The translations under genes were made by a program, and so were the position numbers. A stretch of 64,000 nt of DNA from Fragum whitleyi (lineage: Eukaryota > Mollusca > Bivalvia > Cardiida > Cardiidae), in NCBI GenBank assembly GCA_948146395.1, contig OX411549.1:35114693-35178692 (forward strand), written 5' to 3'. Shown here one piece after another: positions 54,977 through 64,000 of this stretch. Position 1 is the stretch's first letter; every line of letters begins with the position of its first letter. Under the pieces are notes generated by a model. It had not been told where the DNA came from. It saw only the letters and a program-made list of their open reading frames with translations, and did no database searches.

Positions 54977-56480
54977 TCTGTTTGGATGTAAGCTTTGATT
55001 AAATTGCTATGGATTAATTATTCTTGGATTCCTAACATATAAGGTATTTATCATTTCTTGAAATACTGAATTGGGGATAGGTTGATATTGTATCTGCAAT
55101 TTGTCAAATTTTGGTGTGATTGGTTTTGATGCACAAATATACAATAGCAAAGTCTGCATGACTGTCTTATCTGATAATAGATTTAATATTAGATCTTTAG
55201 AATCAATTCAAAAAATTGATTATGGAAATAGAAGAAGGAATAAGCAACATCTATTGACAGTCTGAGAGCACTTTATTATCATCGATTAATTTTGATTGGG
55301 CGCTTATACAGTGTGAGGTAATTTGGTGAAGGTGGCAAATCACTTCATTTCAAACATGCATCAAATCAACAACATTGAAAATTAAAAAAACAAAAACTTG
55401 CACCCATTTGAATAAGAGCACTACCACCAGACGGCTGCAAGAATCAAATTGGATCTATCAATTTCACACTTTCCATCCAGTAGGGATGAACATCTCAGTC
55501 CAGCCAAACAGCATGCATTTAGACATTGTTATCATTTTTATGTAATTTGTTGAGTCAAGTATCCATCAAATTGATAAACACATGCTTATATAACTTTATA
55601 ATAATCAGGATTATATCATAATCCTGAAAAGAAACGCATTTCTATCAAAAGTGCATGAACACAATTTGTTTTGGGATCACCAAAACCTGGCATTTGATTG
55701 TATCTTAGAATCATTACAAGTATTTAAGAGACGCTTTCATCGATAAGATTATGAATTTCCAGTACTACCTTAGAAAAACTGTTTTGGTGACCATGAATAT
55801 GAGTGATACATTGAAAAGGTATAAAATATGACAAACAACCATATACTAATCCCACCAGCTTCAAAAATATGACAACTATTTACACCTGACAATCCTTTAC
55901 TCACCTTGATGTTATTGTATGGTTAAAGAGTCTCACTGGGGAAGTTCATATGGGAATCGGTTTCGACTCGAGTTAACTGGGTTTCCATTAGAACGACCTT
56001 GGTTTCGACACAAGTGATGCCACTTCAACCTTTCAACCTAGACGCTTCTCATCCTGGTAGGGCCGGTGTTACTTGGATTCAGAATTAAGTCAAAAAGTAG
56101 TGCACAACAGTTCGATTACAAATAATACTGGTATTTCATTAGATTAAAATAACTTTTGTTCTCTTTTACAACATGTTTTGCATGTGTTTATCAATTTGTT
56201 TATGAACAAAAGTATTCTTTAATATTAGTTAATTATTGTAGCGGTATTTTCTAATCACGTTTACTACCATGAGTTGGTAACTCCATTCACATGAATGTCA
56301 TCTCTGCGCATGCATATTACAGTTATGTTTAATTTATTACAACATCTCTCGCTTCCCTCGGACTGTCATATGAACTTCACCCCTGATATCTGTGAGCATT
56401 TTAAACTTTAAAACTCAATTTGACAGGAGTTATGAGTCGTAACATAATGTTATTCGTCTACAGTTTTAATTTTTTTAACA
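54977..56480. other. Intergenic stretch
   Basis: No gene or repeat family recognised. Confidence 0.4.
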
Positions 56481-56539
56481 CTTGGCAATTCAATATTTTT
56501 TCATTGAATATTGCCAATTTTAGTTTTTATGCAGTCAGA

Positions 56540-57480
56540 CTGAAAGTCTGACTTGCATATAGTGGTCGCCGGCAATCGGATCCTCACAACACCGAATTCG
56601 AATAAATCCATGAGCGTGAAAAAGTAAACACATTCATGATTTATAGCCCGCGAAAATAATATCAGACTGAATGCCAGCTGCCTATATTTTTTGTGAACAA
56701 TTCCGATTTCAAAGCCATATTTCCGAATTTGGACATCAAAAGTCAGGGAAAAAAAAAAAGATTTTGAACGGCGCCGAAAAGTAAACACGCAATCGAAAGT
56801 AGTCAGCGACCGTTTTTTAAAGGGACTCGTCTTTTGGAGTTACTTCCCTTACTCAGATAGGTTTATCGTTTATTTTAAAATCCGGTGTTAGGGATCTGCC
56901 AAGGCCGCGCGATAAGAACTAAAAAGTTGTAGCCTGCGAATAAAAATCAAAAGGATGGGCCTTACGTCGCACCGAATCTTAAAATACGACATCGACGAAA
57001 ATCAGACTTCCGCGACGACCTGCCGTTTTGGCCTATTCCCAAATAAAAATCTTTATGGTACCCCGCGCAGCGTTATGATAATCGGCACTGTATTATCGTA
57101 AATCCAATAAATCGGGAACCATTCTATGTTAACATGTTCCTTTCCTACGAAATAGATCAAGATTAAAGGCGATCAAAGACAATTTATAACTTTTTCGCCG
57201 GGTCTCCCGAAAATAAGGCAAAAGTAAATATAGAAATAGATTCTAATGAACCCGGGCCGATTTCACAGGGTCCACGTCCATATTACACAATCACCGAAAA
57301 TCAGTCTGTCCCTCTGAAATTTCAGCAGACGAACAAGTGACTTTTGTAACAATATCATGTTGATTTGTTGACTCGAGTGCAATTTTTGGGGTGGTTTTAT
57401 GTCTGTAGCTATTTTCTGTTAACTCGGCATGAGTATTAGCCATAACAGGAGCTATCCCTATTATCAAGGTGGATGACGAT
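56540..57480. promoter_or_regulatory. CpG-rich island, possible promoter
   Basis: CG steps are dense (15 in 56881-57060) whereas most of the window is CG-poor. It includes GCCGCGCGAT, ACGTCGCACCG and CCGCGACGACC. A 95-codon minus-strand frame (56501-56788) lies at its edge without recognisable domain. No exon can be assigned, so the regulatory reading is an inference. Confidence 0.3.
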
Positions 57481-57825
57481 GGAAGAAATAATGATTAAGC
57501 CCTTATTATTTTTATATTATTATACTGACCTTGTAGCAAAGCATTGGCCCTCCAAGCAGTGCTCTTTTCATCAAAAGTAAGGGCTTTAAGCATGAATAAG
57601 GCAATATTTGGGAATGAAAGGTCAGAATAGAAGGCCAAAGATCTGAAGTGTAGATTTTAGTCTTAGATTTTAGAGAATTTGTTATAATTGAAATATTCCA
57701 ATACTCAAATATTGTTTCGTCCTGACTGCATTCAGGCCTTTCAGGCCTTTGATTACTTTTTGCAGATAAAAATTACAACTGAATCAATTATTTTTACAAA
57801 TATGAATGAAAATGACTTGATGCCA

Positions 57826-58700
57826 TGTCTGCAGCTAAGAAAGTCCACCCTTACTGAATATACCTACAGAAGGAGTTCACTGTAAGGAATGCAATTTATC
57901 TAGCTGCAATAATAAACTGACAGAATGAATTCACTGTAAAGAATGGAATTAATCTTAAGCTGCAGTAAGGTAGAGGCAGAATTATTACACTGTAAGAATT
58001 GTAATTTAACTATCTGCAATAATGCACTGGCAGAATTTAGTTCACAGTAAGAAATGGAATTTATCCAGCTGCAATAATGTAAGATGTATTTATCTAGCTG
58101 CTAGCATGCATTGTTTGGATTTAGTTCACTGTAAGAAGTAGAATTTATTTTAGATGCAAGAAAGTACTGTCAGAATTGTTTCACTTGTTGGAAAAATAAT
58201 TTATTTAGTTGCATTATTGTAGTGTCAAAATTATTTCCACGGTAGGAAATAGAATTTATCTAGCTGCAATATTGTACTATCTAAAATATTTCTTTATAAG
58301 AAATGGAATTTATCTATGGCTGCAAGAATATACTGGCAATATTAGTTCACTATAAGAATTAGAAATTATCTTGCTGCAAAAACATACAAAGAATTTTTTC
58401 ACTGTAATAGATAAAAATTATCTCACTGCAATGGTATACTTGAAGAATTATTTCACTGTAAGAAATGGAATTTATCTAGCTGCAATGTCATTCTAGCAGA
58501 ATAAGAATTTTTACATCTCTGTAAGAAATGAAATTTATCTAACCGCACTGATAAACTGGCAGAAGTAGTTCACTGTAAGAAATGGAATTTATGTAGCTGC
58601 AATAATGTACCAGCAAAATTAGTTCACTGTAAGAATTTTTTTTACCTAGCTGCAATAATGTACTAGCAGAATTTATTTCACTGTAAGAAAAAGAATCTAT
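57826..58700. repeat. 54-bp minisatellite, about 16 units
   Basis: Unit: TTCACTGTAAGAAATGGAAT, TTATCTAGCTGCAATAATGT, ACTGGCAGAATTAG. The GCTGCA marker recurs at 57903, 57959, 58013, 58068, 58153, 58208, 58263, 58319, 58373, 58425, 58479, 58543, 58596 and 58649; spacing is mostly 52-56 bp. Confidence 0.95.
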
Positions 58701-58841
58701 AAGAGAATGCTCTTTTCAAAGTTTTGTCACAAGATCTTGTTTCTCATAATACTGGTAGTAATGGTTTTCTTATATCAATACACAAAAAGATAAATGAGAG
58801 CAGGACATTGTTTGGTGATAACAAAAGTAAACAACACAACA

Positions 58842-58925
58842 ATATTGAGGGATTCATGCAAAACTATTGTAATTGCCTAAAAATATATGGGCACTTACCA
58901 TAGCTGTGCACTAAGCCCTGGATAT
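58842..58925. mobile_element. H1b palindromic mini-element, diverged
   Basis: AATATTGAGGGATTCATGCA to TGTGCACTAAGCCCTGGATAT. Confidence 0.65.
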
Positions 58926-59188
58926 GGACAATAGGATGTATCAATGACACAGATTATTTCTCTTGAAATTGACAAACATTTTCATATTCGTTTGAAGTTT
59001 AAAGCTTTTTGTGAGTTGTGAAATGTTGGGAAACTGTTACGGTTCCACTACATTAAATACGCTTCACTAGGTCATGCAGGGTATCATTTCTGGGGTACTA
59101 GCCTGTGCTTCTTTATTATGAGCACTGCATGGCTGGCCTGATTTAAAAGTTTGTTACTGTTGAAAGCATAGACTGACATTACATTATA

Positions 59189-59432
59189 AATTTAGCCTGT
59201 GTGTGGCATTTCCAATAATTTGAAATGTCGTGAGTGGCAAACATTGAGCAGCCTAGACATTACATACTGTAGATATAAAGTTACCTGGTGGTCTATAGAT
59301 ACTTTGAGATCTAATTTATCTACTAAATGTACAGTGAAGACTTTGGTCAGGCTGTGCGAATGCACAGACTGGTCAGAGTCTTTGCTTTGCGGTTATTTGA
59401 AATTGTTGGAAATCACACGCACAGACTCAATT
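59189..59432. mobile_element. P4 element
   Basis: TTTAGCCTGTGTGTGGCATT to AATCACACGCACAGACTC with the GTGCGAATGCACAGACTGGT core. Confidence 0.8.
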
Positions 59433-59450
59433 ATTCTTTGTTATTATTCA

Positions 59451-59759
59451 TCTGGCAGGGTGTGGCTTAGCTATGACGTAATTTTACAGTTTACTTTTCA
59501 ATATTTGTGATTCTTTCAATAGATAGTGGACAAATATTGTTAACGCAGGAAACTAACTGTATCCTAAAACTAATAGGAATAACATGCTTAGTAGTGATGA
59601 ATACATTTCTTAGCTTGGTTACCCAAACCTTGCTACTTCAGCTTAGACAAGATGAAGTTACGAGGGTTTGGTACCCACAGACAGTTTAACATTTCAAGGG
59701 TATATCAAATTCATCCTTAAATGCAATTATCTGTTACTTAGGCTCTGCATTGCCAGGGC
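59451..59759 (+). mobile_element. Element P8, second copy
   Basis: TCTGGCAGGGTGTGGCTTAG left and CTTAGGCTCTGCATTGCCAG right; starts about 20 bp after the P4 copy ends. Confidence 0.7.
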
Positions 59760-59916
59760 AAAAATCATAGATTATACTTACACACGTTTGATAACTAAAC
59801 AGGATATTATGTAAGGGTTTACAAAAGATGTTTCTAAAATTTCATTCTTGCATAAGCATATGATTTCAAGGTTGTGTCAAAGAAATTTAATCATCAGTAC
59901 ATCCTGAATCATTCAT

Positions 59917-60090
59917 AAGTTCTTCTCTCTCACCAATGGGTTGATAATCTTAGACCTAAGTGAGATTAGCAGCTTGAGGCTAGGAAAGGATGTAAAGGTA
60001 GTACAGGAATCCATTGTTAGGTGCTCCAGCCGCGCGATATAACTGGAAAATTGTTGAAAGCTGCGTAAAACCCCATTCAATCAATCAATT
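59917..60090 (+). repeat. SINE, 5'-truncated
   Basis: CTCTCACCAATGGGTTGATA, GAGGCTAGGAAAGGATGTAA, TTGTTAGGTGCTCCAGCCGC and TTGAAAGCTGCGTAAAA with a (CAAT)n tail. The tRNA head is absent. Confidence 0.85.
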
Positions 60091-60167
60091 TAGTTTTGAA
60101 AAATGATCATTCCCATTTATGTAATTTCTGATTTATTATCTTTTCAGGTATTAATACATTGATAATA

Positions 60168-60265
60168 TCATTCTATGCTGTGGCTAGAACGATTTCCTTC
60201 CAAAAAAGTGGCATTATCATTCTATGCTGTGGCTAGAACGATTTCCTTCCAAAAAAGTGGCATTA
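60168..60265. repeat. Exact 49-bp tandem duplication
   Basis: TCATTCTATGCTGTGGCTAG .. AAAAAAGTGGCATTA occurs twice with no difference seen. Confidence 0.9.
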
Positions 60266-60632
60266 TGTAAATTATTTTGTTTTGAGCCCGGCTGTTTTCA
60301 GAGAAAACCTGAGCATTGGTGTTGGCATAACAAACTTTGACCTTGGTTATATCTTTGTTGTTATTAAAGATATCTCACGATGCCTCAACATGTATAAAGC
60401 TGCCAGCAAATAATATTTTTCCTAGTTTCTAAGAATTCTTCTCTTTATTTCAAAACATGATTCCGGGGATACATTTTGTCGTGATGATGAAAAACATTGT
60501 TCAGATACGTCCAAGGTCAGGGTCACTGTTAAAGGTCAAAATTGACTTGTAAAGTACCTCTGTTGGACCACGATGCTTGGAGGGAATGCAAAAGCTTTAT
60601 GATAGAATGTTTATGAATATATTTAGGATCTA

Positions 60633-60712
60633 TTGAGGGGTCAGTGCAATTCTTTTGTAAGTGCCTATATAATAATATAGGCACTTACAAAAGTATTGTG
60701 CTGACCTCTTGT
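60633..60712. mobile_element. H1b palindromic mini-element
   Basis: TTGAGGGGTCAGTGCAATTC to TATTGTGCTGACCTCTTG, centre GTGCCTATATAA..TATAGGCAC. Confidence 0.85.
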
Positions 60713-61390
60713 TATGCAAAACTAATGACTCTTTACTCAACAATACTGAGATCTATCATTTGACATTGAAAATCCATGGTTTAAAAAAGATAACCAGGTG
60801 TGACACCCCTCAGAAAAGACAAAATACTTTAGAGGTAAACAAATTTAAGTATATGTCCATGTAAATGTTTGTTACATTAACAAGGCCCCATCTTATCAAT
60901 TAAAAAAGAGTTCACTGAACCTTCTTGTTGAATAATTTGGTGTTATTTTGAAAAGATTATAGCAATATAAGTGAAATGTGATCCTTTAATTTTCACCATT
61001 GACCTTTCAACATATTATTATACCAATAGACTATGTTTGGGAGATACATAGGAGTCAGCTTGTTGGTCGGTCAGTTGGTCTGTCCATCTGTCTGTAGCAT
61101 TTTCTTGTCAGCTCAATTTCTCAGTTATTGCTAGACATTGAATTGAAAAAAATGAAGTATTCAAGTATTTTCCTTAAAGATAGAGCAAGGCCAAGCTACT
61201 CATTTGAATATTTCTTGATATAAAGTGTCCCGTACACTGTCTGTATTATTGGCAATAATAATGACAGTAATACCAAGTCTATGTTCAATATTGCCCATAC
61301 ATGATAAATGAAATTACCAATCTGTATGATTGACAATATTATTGATCATGTGTTGGCAATATTAGGATTGAGTGATATATTGAAATGATA

Positions 61391-61920
61391 TAATAGGGTT
61401 AATTCACGTTTTTGAGGGTGTTAACATTTGTAGAGACCCCAAAAAATGGTTTAAGCCCTGAGTGCAAAGCTCGAGGGCATTAAAGCATTTTGAGGGTCTC
61501 TGCAAATGTTATTATTGCCTAGAAAGACAGACTTTAGTATTCATTCAAACAGAAATTTAAAATATTCATACAAATGATTTAAAACTAGCTCCAATACCAA
61601 TAATGTGCCGGAAAAATTGCGTTATGCATTGCACCATCACTTTAGTTTATACCGATATTTCTTGTAAAATAATAGATGTCACATAAATTAATGCGGGAAC
61701 AAGGTCAACATTTTTATTTATGGTCTATGTTAATGTTAGGCAAAGAAACTGATAAAGTGTATAGGCCCAGACTGAGGATATTTAAGTTGAAAAAGCTGAG
61801 TGTTGAGAGCATGTGAATATAATTATTAATCCACGCTTTCTCTCGTTAACGGCCCGTTTTTATCCATTTATGTAAGCCTATAACAACTGGAAAACATACA
61901 TTTTTTGCAATAATTGTCGA
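61391..61920. repeat. ~510-bp interspersed repeat, copy 2
   Basis: Same start and order of blocks as 10361-10870 (AGGGTTAATTCACGTTTTTG, GCATTTTGAGGGTCTCTGCA, TTTCTCTCGTTAACG). Confidence 0.8.
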
Positions 61921-62760
61921 TAATTTTGATAGTGTATTGGCCCCTTTATTTGATTTCAGGTCTGAAGTAACTAGTTAACTTTGACAATAATACCCAACCA
62001 TCTTCATTTCCCATACATGATATAGACCTACAATTTCAAGTGAGTGATCAAAGATCAATTTTACATTGAAAATGATAGGAGATAAAGGTTTCTCAGACCT
62101 CACTCTTTCTTGCGGAACTATAAATGATATCGTTGATATATAATGCACAATATTATTGATCATACTTTTGGCAATTTTGAAGATTAATCAAGATATTTAT
62201 TTTATAGTTTTAGTCTATAATATTGACCATATATTGACGACTTTGTCTGATTACATGTCCTGAATTAAATTACAAACTGTAGAAGTATGTATGTTGTAAT
62301 TTTTCATGATTTTTCACTGCTTAAAATAGTAACAATAAGTCATGAAACCGTTTTATGATACTTTGGATTTATTGACAACTGGCTGATATCATTTCTACCC
62401 TTGATACCCAAGTTAGAATAGTTAAACTTTAATAAGGCTCAATTTAGGATAACTATTTCATTTGATTAGGCCAAGTTGATGATAATTTGAAACTTAAGAA
62501 ATTCTAATGAAATGTGTTATAATATCTTAAAACTGATAATGTGTATTTCCATTATATATGACTACAAGATATGGCATTGGCCTTGAAACATGCCATACAT
62601 TCTTTAACACAATTTTGGACTGTATAATTATAATTTAGAAGGATCTGTCATTGTATGTAAAATAACGTTCAGATGATATAAAAAAGTACTTTACAATTTT
62701 TTTAAAAAATCCAAACCTAATAAAGATAATTTTAAGGATGACTGGATTTACAAAATTGTT
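61921..62760. other. Intergenic stretch
   Basis: No gene. 62035-62105 carries a diverged AGTGAGTGATCAAAGATCAA hairpin relative of 53175-53234. Confidence 0.4.
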
Positions 62761-62763
62761 GTT

Positions 62764-63066
62764 AGCCACCGTCATAGGGCAATTGGTAGTGCGTTGGACT
62801 AACAATCTAGAGGGCCAAGGTTCTATCCCTAATGGTGGCACTCTTTCTTTCTCACTATGGCACTCATTCTTTCTGACTATATGTCTCCCAGCAATAGGTC
62901 AATAATCATAGACCTATGTGAGATAGCAGCTGGAGGCTAGGAAATGATGTAATGGTAGTACTTGTAAAACCAAGAAATACCAAGAATCAATTGTTAGGTG
63001 CTCCAGCCACCGCAATATAACTGAAACATATTTGAAAGCAGCGTAAATCCCATTCATACAAACAAA
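62764..63066 (+). repeat. tRNA-headed SINE
   Basis: Head GCCACCGTCATAGGGCAATT, a decayed B box (AGGTTCTATCC), small duplication of CTATGGCACTCATTCTTTCT-type sequence after the head, then the usual body and tail with CAAA. Confidence 0.85.
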
Positions 63067-64000
63067 ATTGTAGAATGAGGTTTCTGTAATCTTTTGAGTC
63101 ACAGAAGATACCTAAAGAAAAGTAAAGAAACACTTTGAGCTTAATTACATACGACATTGTTGCGGAGCCAGGTTAACTCGGTCAGTAATCAATATGCTAT
63201 GGGCTCTCAAAGCCTAGAGGCTTTGACCCACAAGTTTGACCCCAAGATCAGCCTAGATGAGCATTTGATGGCTGTGATTATAATTATGCAGTATTTATTG
63301 GTGTGGGAAACAACAGTAAGCCATGAATAGGTGCACAAACCTTCACAATAGAACTGAAATACTGTTGAAAGGGGTTCTAAACACCATACAAATTAGAATT
63401 ATGTTGAAAGTATAAAACATGGGAATGTAAAGGGAACGTCAGTCATGTGAGGTGATTCACGTACCTCATATATAACTACGACTGTCCTTTACGCGTTCAC
63501 AAATTCTAAACTTGTCTTTATCTTGACAAATCTTTAATAACAACTTTTTTTTTGACAGGAATTTTAAGATGAATGTTTATTTGAACTTTTAAGTTATCAA
63601 TGACATTAGCAATTTCTAATTTGCTAATTCTGAACTTCCGTTGAAGTAATATTGGTTTTCCTTTAAAGGTTCTCTGTTTTGTATAGAGTGTATTTTACTT
63701 GCGTAAAACGAATACATTTGGGTATAGTAATTTTAGCTCTATTTTCCATATTTTTTAAATGGGTCACATACCCAATAGATCGTGACAAAAATATACACGA
63801 AGCTTCAAGCATCAGTTATAAGTACTTTGAGTACTCGACGAGCCTTTAAAGATCGATATCATTAAATCTGACTTGTGTGATGTGTCTTAATATCTTGCGA
63901 AAGTTACATACTAGTTACCTGTCAATTTTTTTGCAGGTATTTTAAATAAAAGTATATTCGCAGTTTTTTTGTGGTACATTAAAAATTGTAATGTCATAAA
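63067..64000. other. Intergenic stretch to window end
   Basis: A SINE tail remnant lies near 63330-63395 (CTGTTGAAAGGGGTTCTAAA, CACCATAC). The rest has no recognised gene or repeat. Confidence 0.4.

Overview
This window is AT-rich animal nuclear DNA. Long spliced introns, tRNA-headed SINEs ending in a 'TTGAAAG..GCGTAAA' module with CAAA tails, and a dense load of small palindromic transposons point to a mollusc, most likely a bivalve. The lineage is an inference from repeat types and the style of one gene; no species can be named. Only one host protein gene is clear. Most of the remaining DNA is interspersed repeats.

Region 1 (125-8451): an intact-looking Ty3/gypsy LTR retrotransposon on the minus strand. 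It has two 1,091-bp LTRs in perfect register with one clear internal mismatch, a GGTGT target duplication, a polypurine tract, and one 1,734-codon open frame (protease, RT, RNase H, integrase, then a long tail with chromodomain-like modules). There is no room for gag. Its 5' LTR ends 113 bp before the start codon of the host gene.

Region 2 (8560-16078): a six-exon nicotinamidase (Naam/PNC1-type isochorismatase fold) on the plus strand, 266 codons, with all catalytic and metal-binding residues. Introns 4 and 5 each start with tandem copies of the 3' end of the preceding exon together with its 5' splice site. One copy in intron 4 was later hit by a small palindromic transposon, leaving filled and empty target sites side by side.

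Region 3 (16079-64000): no convincing protein gene. It holds one tRNA-Gln(CTG) gene with a T-run terminator, several SINE copies, at least eight families of short inverted-repeat elements (several flanked by TTAA, as piggyBac-type elements are), several longer repeats that share a 3' hairpin followed by TCTTGTTT-like ends (Helitron-like), minisatellites (notably about 16 copies of a 54-bp unit at 57826-58700), and a CpG-rich island at 56540-57480 that may mark a promoter outside this window's visible genes. Boundaries of repeats were read by eye and are approximate to a few bases unless a target duplication fixes them.
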